Part shown: piece by piece, positions 41,301 to 56,100 of the stretch
Layout: each line of letters starts with the position of its first letter
How positions within the stretch are numbered: position 1 is the first letter of the stretch
Origin: Petrolisthes cinctipes
Lineage: Eukaryota > Arthropoda > Malacostraca > Decapoda > Porcellanidae
Assembly (NCBI GenBank): GCA_033782935.1
Contig: JAWQEG010000279.1
Span: 582,001-646,000 of the forward strand
Length of the DNA: 64,000 bases
Reading direction: 5' to 3'
The notes under the pieces: generated by a model
What the model was told of the DNA's origin: nothing
Seen by the model: only the letters and a program-made list of their open reading frames with translations
Database searches by the model: none
Program-made: the position numbers and the translations under genes

Positions 41301-41874
41301 TTTCGAGTGTTTTGAGCCTGAATTTGGGAAATAAACGAGTACAGAAGATGCATGCACATATTAACTTTGGGCACCTAAAATATCGATTTTCAGCATGTTT
41401 TGGGTCTGTATATTGAAAATATTCTAACACGGAGTAGGCATGTACAGATCGCTTCTGGGACCCAAAAATATCGAATTTTCGGGTGTTCTGAGCCTGAATT
41501 TGAGATATAAACGGGTACAGAAGATACATGCACATATCGACTTTTTGAATTTAAAATATCGATTTTTAGCATGTTTTGGGCCCATATTTGAAAAAATTCT
41601 AGCACTGAGTAGGCATGTACAGATCGCTTCTGGGACTCAAAAATATCGAATTTTCGGGTGTTTTGAGCCTGAATTTGAGATACAAACGGGTACTGAAGAT
41701 GCATGAACATATCGACTTTGGACACCTAAAATATTGATTTTTAACATGTTTTGAGCCTATATTTTGAAAACATTCTAGCACTGAGTAGGCATGTAAAGAT
41801 CGCTTCTAGAACCCAAAATTTTCGAATTTTCGGGTGTTTTGAGCCTGAATTTGAGATATAAACGGGTACAGAAG
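38357..41874 (+). repeat. HOR unit 6, 20 monomers (3518 bp), deleted and patched
   Basis: Four slots are missing compared with unit 5. At about 41488-41520 the GGGTGTTCTGA monomer is joined to the GATACATGCACATATCGACT monomer, which removes the GGAGTTGGCATG slot and the three slots after it. The end carries the interior-derived patch. The unit shares GAGTTATAAAC (T at 40977) with unit 3 at the same distance, 2620 bp, from the unit start. Confidence 0.9.
41600..41870 (+). repeat. Interior-derived patch at the end of HOR unit 6
   Basis: The left breakpoint lies between CCCATATTTGAAAAAATTC (ends near 41599) and CTTCTGGGACTC at about 41627; unpatched units read CTTTTAAGACCC here. The right breakpoint lies in CGGGTACA at 41863-41870, the same position relative to the next unit as in unit 4. 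The left breakpoint is the same as in unit 8. Confidence 0.85.
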
Positions 41875-44800
41875 ATGCATACACATATTAACTTTGGGCA
41901 CCTAAAATATCGATTTTAAGCATGTTTTGGGCCTGTATATTGAAAATACTCTAACACGGAGTAGGCATGTACAGATCGCTTCTGGGACACAAAAATATCG
42001 AATTTTTGGGCGTTCTGAACCTGAATTTGAGATATAAACGGGTACAGAAAATGCATGCACATATCGATTTTGGGCACCTAAAATATTGATTTTCATCATG
42101 TTTTGGGCCTGTATCTTGAAAATACTCTAACACGGAGTAGGCATGTACAGATCGCTTCTGGGACCCAAAAATATCGAATTTTCGGGAGTTTTGAGCCTGA
42201 ATTTGAGATATAAACGGGTGCAGAAGATGCATGCACATATCGACTTTTTGCACTTAAAATATCTATTTTAAGCATGTTTTGGGCCCATATATTGAAAAAA
42301 TTCTAGCACTGAGTAAGCATGTACAGATCGCTTCTGGGACCCAAACATATCGAATTTTCGGGTGTTTTGAGCCTGAATTTGGGATATAAACGGGTACAGA
42401 AGATGCATACACATATTGACTTTAGGCAACTAAAATATCGATTTTCAGCATGTTTTGGGCCTGTATATTAAAAATACTCTACCACGGAGTAGGCATGTAC
42501 AGATCGCTTCTGGAACCCAAAATTATCGAATTTTCGGGTGTTTTGAGCCTCAATTTGAGATATAAACGGGTACAGAAGATTCATGCACATATCGACTTTA
42601 GACACCTAAAATATCGATTTTAATCATGTTTTGAGCCTATATTTTGAAAACATTCTAGCACTGAGTAGGCATGTACAGATCGCTTCTGGGACTCAAAAAT
42701 ATCGAATTTTCGGGTGTTTTGAGCCTGAATTTGAGATACAAACGGGTACTGAAGATGCATGAACATATCGACTTTGGACACCTAAAATATTGATTTTTAA
42801 CATGTTTTGAGCCTATATTTTGAAAACATTCTAGCACTGAGTAGGCATGTACAGATCGCTTCTAGAACCCAAAATTTTCGAATTTTCGGGTGTTTTGAGC
42901 CTGAATTTGAGATATAAACGGGTACATAAGATTCATGCACATATCGACTTTAGACACCTAAAATATCGATTTTAATCATGTTTTGAGCTTATATTTTGAA
43001 AACATTCTAGCACTGAGTAGGCATGCACAGCTCGCTTCTGGGACCCAAAAAATATTGAATTTTCGGGTGTTTTGAGCCTGAATTTGAGATACAAACGGGT
43101 ACTGAAGATGCATGAACATATCGACTTTGGACACCTAAAATATTGATTTTTAACATGTTTTGAGCCTATATTTTGAAAACATTCTAGCACTGAGTAGGCA
43201 TGCACAGATCCCTTCTGGGACCCAAAAATATTGATTTTCGGGTGTTTTGAGCCTGAATTTGAGATATAAACGGGTACAGCAGATTCATGCACATATTGAC
43301 TTTGGGCACCTAAAATATCGATTTTTAGCATGTTTTGGGCACATATTTGGAAAAAATTCTAGCACTGATTAAGCATGTACAGGTCGCTTCAGGGACCCAA
43401 AAATATCGAATAGTCGGGTGTTTTGAGCCGGAATTTTAGATATAAACGGGTACAGAAGATGCATGCACATATCGACTTTGGACACATTAAATATCGATTT
43501 TTAGCATGTTTTGAGCCTATATTTTGAAAACATTCTAGCACTGAGTAGGCATGTACAGATAGCTTCTGGGACCCAAAAATGTTGAATTTTCGGATATTTT
43601 GAGCCTGAATTTGAGATATAAACGGGTACTGAAGATGCATGCACATATCAACTTTTTGCACCTAAAATATCGATTTTGATTATGTTTTGTGTCTGTATCT
43701 TGAAAACATTCTAGCAAGGAGTAGGCATGTACAGATCGCTTCTGTGACCCAAAAATATCGTATTTTCGAGTGTTTTAAACCTGAATTTAGGATATAAACG
43801 GGTACTGAAGATGCATTCACATATCGACTTTGGGCACCCAAAATATCGATTTTGAGCCTGTTTTGGGCCTGTATTTTGAAAATACTCTAACACGGAGTAG
43901 GCATGTACAGATTGCTTCTGGTACACAAAAATATCGAATTTTCGAGTGTTTTGAGCCTGAATTTGGGAAATAAACGAGTACAGAAGATACATGCACATAT
44001 TAACTTTGGGCACCTAAAATATCGATTTTCAGCATGTTTTGGGTCTGTATATTGAAAATATTCTAACACGGAGTAGGCATGTACAGATCGCTTCTGGGAC
44101 CCAAAAATATCGAATTTTCGGGTGTTCTGAACCTGAATTTGAGATATAAACGGGTACAGAAGATGCATGCACAAATCGATTTTGGGCACCTAAAATATTG
44201 ATTTTCAGCATGTTTTGGGCCTGTATCTTGAAAATACTCTAACACGGAGTTGGCATGTACAGATCGCTTCTGGGACCCAAAAATATCGAATTTTCGGGTG
44301 TTTTGAGCCTGAATTTGGGAAATAAACGGGTATAGAAGATAAATACACATATTGACTTTGGGCACCTAAAATATTAATTTCCAGCATGTTTTGCGCCTGT
44401 ATTTTGAAAATACTCTAACACGGAGTAGGCATGTACAGATCGCTTCTGGGAACCAAAACTATCGAATTTTCGGGTGTTTTGAGCCTGAATTTGAGATATA
44501 AACGGGTTCAGAAGATGCATGCACATATCGACTTTTTGCACTTAAAATATCTATTTTTAGCATGTTTTGGGCCCATATATTGAAACAATTCTAGCACTGA
44601 GTAGGCATGTACAGATCACTTCTGGGACTCAAAAATATCGAATTTTCGGGTGTTTTGAGCCGGAATTTGATAAAATAAACGGGTATAGAAGATAAATACA
44701 CATATTGACTTTGGGCACCTAAAATATTAATTTCCAGCATGTTTTGCGCCTGTATTTTGAAAATACTCTAACACGGAGTAGGCATGTACAGATCGCTTCT

Positions 44801-45043
44801 GGGAACCAAAAATATCGAATTTTCGGGTGTTTTGAGCCTGAATTTGAGATACAAACGGGTACTGAAGATGCATGAACATATCGACTTTGGACACCTAAAA
44901 TATTGATTTTTAACATGTTTTGAGCCTATATTTTGAAAACATTCTAGCACTGAGTAGGCATGTAAAGATCGCTTCTAGAACCCAAAATTTTCGAATTTTC
45001 GGGTGTTTTGAGCCTGAATTTGAGATATAAACGGGTACAGAAG
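41875..45043 (+). repeat. HOR unit 7, 18 monomers (3169 bp), shortest unit
   Basis: Five consecutive slots are deleted near 42640-42690, where TTTTAATCATGTTTTGAGCC runs into GGCATGTACAGATCGCTTCT followed by GGGACTC, rather than into GGCATGCACAGATCGC. One more slot is lost at the patched end. The unit has GCACAGCTCGC (C at 43031), shared only with unit 8. The GGAGTTGGCATG slot is present near 44247. Confidence 0.9.
44808..45039 (+). repeat. Interior-derived patch at the end of HOR unit 7
   Basis: The left breakpoint lies between GGGAACC (ends near 44807) and GAGATACAAACGGGTACTG (near 44846), a monomer different from those entered in units 4, 6 and 10. The right breakpoint is again in CGGGTACA, at 45032-45039, 12 bp before the next unit. 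Confidence 0.85.
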
Positions 45044-48000
45044 ATGCATACACATATTAACTTTGGGCACCTAAAATATCGATTTTAAGCATGTTTTGGG
45101 CCTGTATATTGAAAATACTCTAACACGGAGTAGGCATGTACAGATCGCTTCTGGGACCCAAAAATATCGAATTTTTGGGCGTTCTGAACCTGAATTTGAG
45201 ATATAAACGGGTACAGAAAATGCATGCACATATCGATTTTGGGCACCTAAAATATTGATTTTCAGCATGTTTTGGGCCTGTATCTTGAAAATACTCTAAC
45301 ACGTAGTAGGCATGTACAGATCGCTTCTGGGACCCAAAAATATCGAATTTTCGGGAGTTTTGAGCCTGAATTTGAGATATAAACGGGTGCAGAAGATGCA
45401 TGCACATATCGACTTTTTGCACTTAAAATATCTATTTTAAGCATGTTTTGGGCCCATATATTGAAAAAATTCTAGCACTGAGTAAGCATGTACAGATCGC
45501 TTCTGGGACCCAAAAATATCGAATTTTCGGGTGTTTTGAGCCTGAATTTGGGATATAAACGGGTACAGAAGATGCATACACATATTGACTTTAGGCAACT
45601 AAAATATCGATTTTCAGCATGTTTTGGGCCTGTATATTAAAAATACTCTACCACGGAGTAGGCATGTACAGATCGCTTCTGGAACCCAAAATTATCGAAT
45701 TTTCGGGTGTTTTGAGCCTCAATTTGAGATATAAACGGGTACAGAAGATTCATGCACATATCGACTTTAGACACCTAAAATATCGATTTTAATCATGTTT
45801 TGAGCCTATATTTTGAAAACATTCTAGCACTGAGTAGGCATGCACAGATCGCTTCTGGGACCCAAAAATATTGAATTTTCGGGTGTTTTGAGCCTGAATT
45901 TGAGATACAAACGGGTACTGAAGATGCATGAACATATCGACTTTGGAAACCTAAAATATTGATTTTTAACATGTTTTGAGCCTATATTTTGAAAACATTC
46001 TAGCACTGAGTAGGCATGCACAGATCCCTTCTGGGACCCAAAAATATTGATTTTCGGGTGTTTTGAGCCTGAATTTGAGATATAAACGGTTACTGAAGAT
46101 GCATGCACATATCGACTTTTTACACCTAAAATATCGATTTTGAGCATGTTTTGGGTCTGTATCTTGAAAACATTCTAGCAAGGAGTAGGCATGTACAGAT
46201 CGCTTCTGGGACCCAAAAATATCGAATTTTCGGGTGTTTTGAGCCTGAATTTGAGATATAAACGGGTACAGAAAATGCATGCACATATCGACTTTAGACA
46301 CCTAAAATATCGATTTTAATACTGTTTTGAGCCTATATTTTGAAAACATTCTAGCACTGAGTAGTCATGTACAGATCGCTTCTGGGACTCAAAAATATTG
46401 AATTTTCGGGTGTTTTGAGCCTGAATTTGAGATACAAACGGGTACTGAAGATGCATGAACATATCGACTTTGGACACCTAAAATATTGATTTTTAACATG
46501 TTTTGAGCCTATATTTTGAAAACATTCTAGCACTGAGTAGGCATGTACAGATCGCTTCTAGAACCCAAAATTTTCGAATTTTCGGGTGTTTTGAGCCTGA
46601 ATTTGAGATATAAACGGGTACATAAGATTCATGCACATATCGACTTTAGACACCTAAAATATCGATTTTAATCATGTTTTGAGCTTATATTTTGAAAACA
46701 TTCTAGCACTGAGTAGGCATGCACAGCTCGCTTCTGGGACCCAAAAAATATTGAATTTTCGGGTGTTTTGAGCCTGAATTTGAGATACAAACGGGTACTG
46801 AAGATGCATGAACATATCGACTTTGGACACCTAAAATATTGATTTTTAACATGTTTTGAGCCTATATTTTGAAAACATTCTAGCACTGAGTAGGCATGCA
46901 CAGATCCCTTCTGGGACCCAAAAATATTGATTTTCGGGTGTTTTGAGCCTGAATTTGAGATATAAACGGGTACAGCAGATTCATGCACATATTGACTTTG
47001 GGCACCTAAAATATCGATTTTTAGCATGTTTTGGGCACATATTTGGAAAAAATTCTAGCACTGATTAAGCATGTACAGGTCGCTTCAGGGACCCAAAAAT
47101 ATCGAATAGTCGGGTGTTTTGAGCCGGAATTTTAGATATAAACGGGTACAGAAGATGCATGCACATATCGACTTTGGACACATTAAATATCGATTTTTAG
47201 CATGTTTTGAGCCTATATTTTGAAAACATTCTAGCACTGAGTAGGCATGTACAGATAGCTTCTGGGACCCAAAAATGTTGAATTTTCGGATATTTTGAGC
47301 CTGAATTTGAGATATAAACGGGTACTGAAGATGCATGCACATATCAACTTTTTGCACCTAAAATATCGATTTTGATTATGTTTTGTGTCTGTATCTTGAA
47401 AACATTCTAGCAAGGAGTAGGCATGTACAGATCGCTTCTGTGACCCAAAAATATCGTATTTTCGAGTGTTTTAAACCTGAATTTAGGATATAAACGGGTA
47501 CTGAAGATGCATTCACATATCGACTTTGGGCACCCAAAATATCGATTTTGAGCCTGTTTTGGGCCTGTATTTTGAAAATACTCTAACACGGAGTAGGCAT
47601 GTACAGATTGCTTCTGGTACACAAAAATATCGAATTTTCGAGTGTTTTGAGCCTGAATTTGGGAAATAAACGAGTACAGAAGATGCATGCACATATTAAC
47701 TTTGGGCACCTAAAATATCGATTTTCAGCATGTTTTGGGTCTGTATATTGAAAATATTCTAACACGGAGTAGGCATGTACAGATCGCTTCTGGGACCCAA
47801 AAATATCGAATTTTCGGGTGTTCTGAACCTGAATTTGAGATATAAACGGGTACAGAAGATGCATGCACAAATCGATTTTGGGCACCTAAAATATTGATTT
47901 TCAGCATGTTTTGGGCCTGTATCTTGAAAATACTCTAACACGGAGTTGGCATGTACAGATCGCTTCTGGGACCCAAAAATATCGAATTTTCGGGTGTTTT

Positions 48001-48914
48001 GAGCCTGAATTTGGGAAATAAACGGGTATAGAAGATAAATACACATATTGACTTTGGGCACCTAAAATATTAATTTCCAGCATGTTTTGCGCCTGTATTT
48101 TGAAAATACTCTAACACGGAGTAGGCATGTACAGATCGCTTCTGGGAACCAAAACTATCGAATTTTCGGGTGTTTTGAGCCTGAATTTGAGATATAAACG
48201 GGTTCAGAAGATGCATGCACATATCGACTTTTTGCACTTAAAATATCTATTTTTAGCATGTTTTGGGCCCATATATTGAAACAATTCTAGCACTGAGTAG
48301 GCATGTACAGATCACTTCTGGGACTCAAAAATATCGAATTTTCGGGTGTTTTGAGCCGGAATTTGATAAAATAAACGGGTATAGAAGATAAATACACATA
48401 TTGACTTTGGGCACCTAAAATATTAATTTCCAGCATGTTTTGCGCCTGTATTTTGAAAATACTCTAACACGGAGTAGGCATGTACAGATCGCTTCTGGGA
48501 ACCAAAAATATCGAATTTTCGGGTGTTTTGAGCCTGAATTTGAGATATAAACGGGTACAGAAGATACATGCACATATCGACTTTTTGAATTTAAAATATC
48601 GATTTTTAGCATGTTTTGGGCCCATATTTGAAAAAATTCTAGCACTGAGTAGGCATGTACAGATCGCTTCTGGGACTCAAAAATATCGAATTTTCGGGTG
48701 TTTTGAGCCTGAATTTGAGATACAAACGGGTACTGAAGATGCATGAACATATCGACTTTGGACACCTAAAATATTGATTTTTAACATGTTTTGAGCCTAT
48801 ATTTTGAAAACATTCTAGCACTGAGTAGGCATGTAAAGATCGCTTCTAGAACCCAAAATTTTCGAATTTTCGGGTGTTTTGAGCCTGAATTTGAGATATA
48901 AACGGGTACAGAAG
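45044..48914 (+). repeat. HOR unit 8, 22 monomers (3871 bp), patched end
   Basis: One copy of the internal 352-bp dimer is missing: after the GTAGTCATG monomer the sequence goes directly to GTACAGATCGCTTCTAGAAC, skipping the GTAAAGATCG version and its partner. It shares GCACAGCTCGC (C at 46727) with unit 7. A patch replaces the last slots without changing their number. Confidence 0.9.
48640..48910 (+). repeat. Interior-derived patch at the end of HOR unit 8
   Basis: Same left junction as in unit 6 (CCCATATTTGAAAAAATTC, then CTTCTGGGACTC near 48666) and same right junction in CGGGTACA at 48903-48910. Units 6 and 8 probably inherited one patched ancestor. Confidence 0.85.
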
Positions 48915-51900
48915 ATGCATACACATATTAACTTTGGGCACCTAAAATATCGATTTTAAGCATGTTTTGGGCCTGTATATTGAAAATACTCTAACACGGA
49001 GTAGGCATGTACAGATCGCTTCTGGGACCCAAAAATATCGAATTTTTGGGCGTTCTGAACCTGAATTTGAGATATAAACGGGTACAGAAAATGCATGCAC
49101 ATATCGATTTTGGGCACCTAAAATATTGATTTTCAGCATGTTTTGGGCCTGTATCTTGAAAATACTCTAACACGGAGTAGGCATGTACAGATCGCTTCTG
49201 GGACCCAAAAATATCGAATTTTCGGGAGTTTTGAGCCTGAATTTGAGATATAAACGGGTGCAGAAGATGCATGCACATATCGACTTTTTGCACTTAAAAT
49301 ATCTATTTTAAGCATGTTTTGGGCCCATATATTGAAAAAATTCTAGCACTGAGTAAGCATGTACAGATCGCTTCTGGGACCCAAAAATATCGAATTTTCG
49401 GGTGTTTTGAGCCTGAATTTGGGATATAAACGGGTACAGAAGATGCATACACATATTGACTTTAGGCAACTAAAATATCGATTTTCAGCATGTTTTGGGC
49501 CTGTATATTAAAAATACTCTACCACGGAGTAGGCATGTACAGATCGCTTCTGGAACCCAAAATTATCGAATTTTCGGGTGTTTTGAGCCTCAATTTGAGA
49601 TATAAACGGGTACAGAAGATTCATGCACATATCGACTTTAGACACCTAAAATATCGATTTTAATCATGTTTTGAGCCTATATTTTGAAAACATTCTAGCA
49701 CTGAGTAGGCATGCACAGATCGCTTCTGGGACCCAAAAATATTGAATTTTCGGGTGTTTTGAGCCTGAATTTGAGATACAAACGGGTACTGAAGATGCAT
49801 GAACATATCGACTTTGGAAACCTAAAATATTGATTTTTAACATGTTTTGAGCCTATATTTTGAAAACATTCTAGCACTGAGTAGGCATGCACAGATCCCT
49901 TCTGGGACCCAAAAATATTGATTTTCGGGTGTTTTGAGCCTGAATTTGAGATATAAACGGTTACTGAAGATGCATGCACATATCGACTTTTTACACCTAA
50001 AATATCGATTTTGAGCATGTTTTGGGTCTGTATCTTGAAAACATTCTAGCAAGGAGTAGGCATGTACAGATCGCTTCTGGGACCCAAAAATATCGAATTT
50101 TCGGGTGTTTTGAGCCTGAATTTGAGATATAAACGGGTACAGAAAATGCATGCACATATCGACTTTAGACACCTAAAATATCGATTTTAATACTGTTTTG
50201 AGCCTATATTTTGAAAACATTCTAGCACTGAGTAGTCATGTACAGATCGCTTCTGGGACTCAAAAATATCGAATTTTCGGGTGTTTTGAGCCTGAATTTG
50301 AGATACAAACGGGTACTGAAGATGCATGAACATATCGACTTTGGACACCTAAAATATTGATTTTTAACATGTTTTGAGCCTATATTTTGAAAACATTCTA
50401 GCACTGAGTAGGCATGTAAAGATCGCTTCTAGAACCCAAAATTTTCGAATTTTCGGGTGTTTTGAGCCTGAATTTGAGATATAAACGGGTACATAAGATT
50501 CATGCACATATCGACTTTAGACACCTAAAATATCGATTTAATCATGTTTTGAGCTTATATTTTGAAAACATTCTAGCACTGAGTAGGCATGTACAGATCG
50601 CTTCTGGGACTCAAAAATATCGAATTTTCGGGTGTTTTGAGCCTGAATTTGAGATACAAACGGGTACTGAAGATGCATGAACATATCGACTTTGGACACC
50701 TAAAATATTGATTTTTAACATGTTTTGAGCCTATATTTTGAAAACATTCTAGCACTGAGTAGGCATGTACAGATCGCTTCTAGAACCCAAAATTTTCGAA
50801 TTTTCGGGTGTTTTGAGCCTGAATTTGAGATATAAACGGGTACATAAGATTCATGCACATATCGACTTTAGACACCTAAAATATCGATTTTAATCATGTT
50901 TTGAGCTTATATTTTGAAAACATTCTAGCACTGAGTAGGCATGCACAGATCGCTTCTGGGACCCAAAAAATATTGAATTTTCGGGTGTTTTGAGCCTGAA
51001 TTTGAGATACAAACGGGTACTGAAGATGCATGAACATATCGACTTTGGACACCTAAAATATTGATTTTTAACATGTTTTGAGCCTATATTTTGAAAACAT
51101 TCTAGCACTGAGTAGGCATGCACAGATCCCTTCTGGGACCCAAAAATATTGATTTTCGGGTGTTTTGAGCCTGAATTTGAGATATAAACGGGTACAGCAG
51201 ATTCATGCACATATTGACTTTGGGCACCTAAAATATCGATTTTTAGCATGTTTTGGGCACATATTTGGAAACAATTCTAGCACTGATTAAGCATGTACAG
51301 GTCGCTTCAGGGACCCAAAAATATCGAATAGTCGGGTGTTTTGAGCCGGAATTTTAGATATAAACGGGTACAGAAGATGCATGCACATATCGACTTTGGA
51401 CACATTAAATATCGATTTTTAGCATGTTTTGAGCCTATATTTTGAAAACATTCTAGCACTGAGTAGGCATGTACAGATAGCTTCTGGGACCCAAAAATGT
51501 TGAATTTTCGGATATTTTGAGCCTGAATTTGAGATATAAACGGGTACTGAAGATGCATGCACATATCAACTTTTTGCACCTAAAATATCGATTTTGATTA
51601 TATTTTGTGTCTGTATCTTGAAAACATTCTAGCAAGGAGTAGGCATGTACAGATCGCTTCTGTGACCCAAAAATATCGTATTTTCGAGTGTTTTAAACCT
51701 GAATTTAGGATATAAACGGGTACTGAAGATGCATTCACATATCGACTTTGGGCACCCAAAATATCGATTTTGAGCCTGTTTTGGGCCTGTATTTTGAAAA
51801 TACTCTAACACGGAGTAGGCATGTACAGATTGCTTCTGGTACACAAAAATATCGAATTTTCGAGTGTTTTGAGCCTGAATTTGGGAAATAAACGAGTACA

Positions 51901-53136
51901 GAAGATGCATGTACATATTAACTTTGGGCACCTAAAATATCGATTTTCAGCATGTTTTGGGTCTGTATATTGAAAATATTCTAACACGGAGTAGGCATGT
52001 ACAGATCGCTTCTGGGACCCAAAAATATCGAATTTTCGGGTGTTCTGAACCTGAATTTGAGATATAAACGGGTACAGAAGATGCATGCACAAATCGATTT
52101 TGGGCACCTAAAATATTGATTTTCAGCATGTTTTGGGCCTGTATCTTGAAAATACTCTAACACGGAGTTCTCATGTACAGATCGCTTCTGGGACCCAAAA
52201 ATATCGAATTTTCGGGTGTTTTGAGCCTGAATTTGGGAAATAAACGGGTATAGAAGATAAATACACATATTGACTTTGGGCACCTAAAATATTAATTTCC
52301 AGCATGTTTTGCGCCTGTATTTTGAAAATACTCTAACACGGAGTAGGCATGTACAGATCGCTTCTGGGAACCAAAACTATCGAATTTTCGGGTGTTTTGA
52401 GCCTGAATTTGAGATATAAACGGGTTCAGAAGATGCATGCACATATCGACTTTTTGCACTTAAAATATCTATTTTTAGCATGTTTTGGGCCCATATATTG
52501 AAACAATTCTAGCACTGAGTAGGCATGTACAGATCACTTCTGGGACTCAAAAATATCGAATTTTCGGGTGTTTTGAGCCGGAATTTGATAAAATAAACGG
52601 GTATAGAAGATAAATACACATATTGACTTTGGGCACCTAAAATATTAATTTCCAGCATGTTTTGCGCCTGTATTTTGAAAATACTCTAACACGGAGTAGG
52701 CATGTACAGATCGCTTCTGGGAACCAAAAATATCGAATTTTCGGGTGTTTTGAGCCTGAATTTGAGATATAAACGGGTACAGAAGATACATGCACATATC
52801 GACTTTTTGAATTTAAAATATCGATTTTTAGCATGTTTTGGGCCCATATTTGAAAAAATTCTAGCACTGAGTAGGCATGTACAGATCGCTTTTAAGACCC
52901 AAAAATATCGAATTTTCGGGTGTTTTGAGCCTGAATTTGAGATATAAACGGGTACAGAAGATGCATGCACATATCGACTTTGGACACCTAAAATATCGAT
53001 TTGTAGCATGTTTTGAGCCTATATTTTGAAAACATTCTAGCACTGAGTAGGCATGTACAGATCGCTTCTGGGACCCAAAAATATCGAATTTTCGGGTGTT
53101 TTGAGCCTGAATTTGAGATATAAGCGGGTACAGAAG
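48915..53136 (+). repeat. HOR unit 9, full 24-monomer form (4222 bp)
   Basis: All 24 slots are present. A one-base T deletion occurs near 50538 (CGATTTAATCATG). The GGAGTTGGCATG slot reads GGAGTTCTCATG near 52165, a private change. The right junction is plain (ATAAGCGGG near 53120). Confidence 0.92.
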
Positions 53137-56100
53137 ATGCATACACATATTAACTTTGGGCACCTAAAATATCGATTTTAAGCATGTTTTGGGCCTGTAT
53201 ATTGAAAATACTCTAACACGGAGTAGGCATGTACAGATCGCTTCTGGGACCCAAAAATATCGAATTTTTGGGCGTTCTGAACCTGAATTTGAGATATAAA
53301 CGGGTACAGAAAATGCATGCACATATCGATTTTGGGCACCTAAAATATTGATTTTCAGCATGTTTTGGGCCTGTATCTTGAAAATACTCTAACACGGAGT
53401 AGGCATGTACAGATCGCTTCTGGGACCCAAAAATATCGAATTTTCGGGAGTTTTGAGCCTGAATTTGAGATATAAACGGGTGCAGAAGATGCATGCACAT
53501 ATCGACTTTTTGCACTTAAAATATCTATTTTAAGCATGTTTTGGGCCCATATATTGAAAAAATTCTAGCACTGAGTAAGCATGTACAGATCGCTTCTGGG
53601 ACCCAAAAATATCGAATTTTCGGGTGTTTTGAGCCTGAATTTGGGATATAAACGGGTACAGAAGATGCATACACATATTGACTTTAGGCAACTAAAATAT
53701 CGATTTTCAGCATGTTTTGGGCCTGTATATTAAAAATACTCTACCACGGAGTAGGCATGTACAGATCGCTTCTGGAACCCAAAATTATCGAATTTTCGGG
53801 TGTTTTGAGCCTCAATTTGAGATATAAACGGGTACAGAAGATTCATGCACATATCGACTTTAGACACCTAAAATATCGATTTTAATCATGTTTTGAGCCT
53901 ATATTTTGAAAACATTCTAGCACTGAGTAGGCATGCACAGATCGCTTCTGGGACCCAAAAATATTGAATTTTCGGGTGTTTTGAGCCTGAATTTGAGATA
54001 CAAACGGGTACTGAAGATGCATGAACATATCGACTTTGGAAACCTAAAATATTGATTTTTAACATGTTTTGAGCCTATATTTTGAAAACATTCTAGCACT
54101 GAGTAGGCATGCACAGATCCCTTCTGGGACCCAAAAATATTGATTTTCGGGTGTTTTGAGCCTGAATTTGAGATATAAACGGTTACTGAAGATGCATGCA
54201 CATATCGACTTTTTACACCTAAAATATCGATTTTGAGCATGTTTTGGGTCTGTATCTTGAAAACATTCTAGCAAGGAGTAGGCATGTACAGATCGCTTCT
54301 GGGACCCAAAAATATCGAATTTTCGGGTGTTTTGAGCCTGAATTTGAGATATAAACGGGTACAGAAAATGCATGCACATATCGACTTTAGACACCTAAAA
54401 TATCGATTTTAATACTGTTTTGAGCCTATATTTTGAAAACATTCTAGCACTGAGTAGTCATGTACAGATCGCTTCTGGGACTCAAAAATATCGAATTTTC
54501 GGGTGTTTTGAGCCTGAATTTGAGATACAAACGGGTACTGAAGATGCATGAACATATCGACTTTGGACACCTAAAATATTGATTTTTAACATGTTTTGAG
54601 CCTATATTTTGAAAACATTCTAGCACTGAGTAGGCATGTAAAGATCGCTTCTAGAACCCAAAATTTTCGAATTTTCGGGTGTTTTGAGCCTGAATTTGAG
54701 ATATAAACGGGTACATAAGATTCATGCACATATCGACTTTAGACACCTAAAATATCGATTTTAATCATGTTTTGAGCTTATATTTTGAAAACATTCTAGC
54801 ACTGAGTAGGCATGTACAGATCGCTTCTGGGACTCAAAAATATCGAATTTTCGGGTGTTTTGAGCCTGAATTTGAGATACAAACGGGTACTGAAGATGCA
54901 TGAACATATCGACTTTGGACACCTAAAATATTGATTTTTAACATGTTTTGAGCCTATATTTTGAAAACATTCTAGCACTGAGTAGGCATGTACAGATCGC
55001 TTCTAGAACCCAAAATTTTCGAATTTTCGGGTGTTTTGAGCCTGAATTTGAGATATAAACGGGTACATAAGATTCATGCACATATCGACTTTAGACACCT
55101 AAAATATCGATTTTAATCATGTTTTGAGCTTATATTTTGAAAACATTCTAGCACTGAGTAGGCATGCACAGATCGCTTCTGGGACCCAAAAAATATTGAA
55201 TTTTCGGGTGTTTTGAGCCTGAATTTGAGATACAAACGGGTACTGAAGATGCATGAACATATCGACTTTGGACACCTAAAATATTGATTTTTAACATGTT
55301 TTGAGCCTATATTTTGAAAACATTCTAGCACTGAGTAGGCATGCACAGATCCCTTCTGGGACCCAAAAATATTGATTTTCGGGTGTTTTGAGCCTGAATT
55401 TGAGATATAAACGGGTACAGCAGATTCATGCACATATTGACTTTGGGCACCTAAAATATCGATTTTTAGCATGTTTTGGGCACATATTTGGAAAAAATTC
55501 TAGCACTGATTAAGCATGTACAGGTCGCTTCAGGGACCCAAAAATATCGAATAGTCGGGTGTTTTGAGCCGGAATTTTAGATATAAACGGGTACAGAAGA
55601 TGCATGCACATATCGACTTTGGACACATTAAATATCGATTTTTAGCATGTTTTGAGCCTATATTTTGAAAACATTCTAGCACTGAGTAGGCATGTACAGA
55701 TAGCTTCTGGGACCCAAAAATGTTGAATTTTCGGATATTTTGAGCCTGAATTTGAGATATAAACGGGTACTGAAGATGCATGCACATATCAACTTTTTGC
55801 ACCTAAAATATCGATTTTGATTATGTTTTGTGTCTGTATCTTGAAAACATTCTAGCAAGGAGTAGGCATGTACAGATCGCTTCTGTGACCCAAAAATATC
55901 GTATTTTCGAGTGTTTTAAACCTGAATTTAGGATATAAACGGGTACTGAAGATGCATTCACATATCGACTTTGGGCACCCAAAATATCGATTTTGAGCCT
56001 GTTTTGGGCCTGTATTTTGAAAATACTCTAACACGGAGTAGGCATGTACAGATTGCTTCTGGTACACAAAAATATCGAATTTTCGAGTGTTTTGAGCCTG

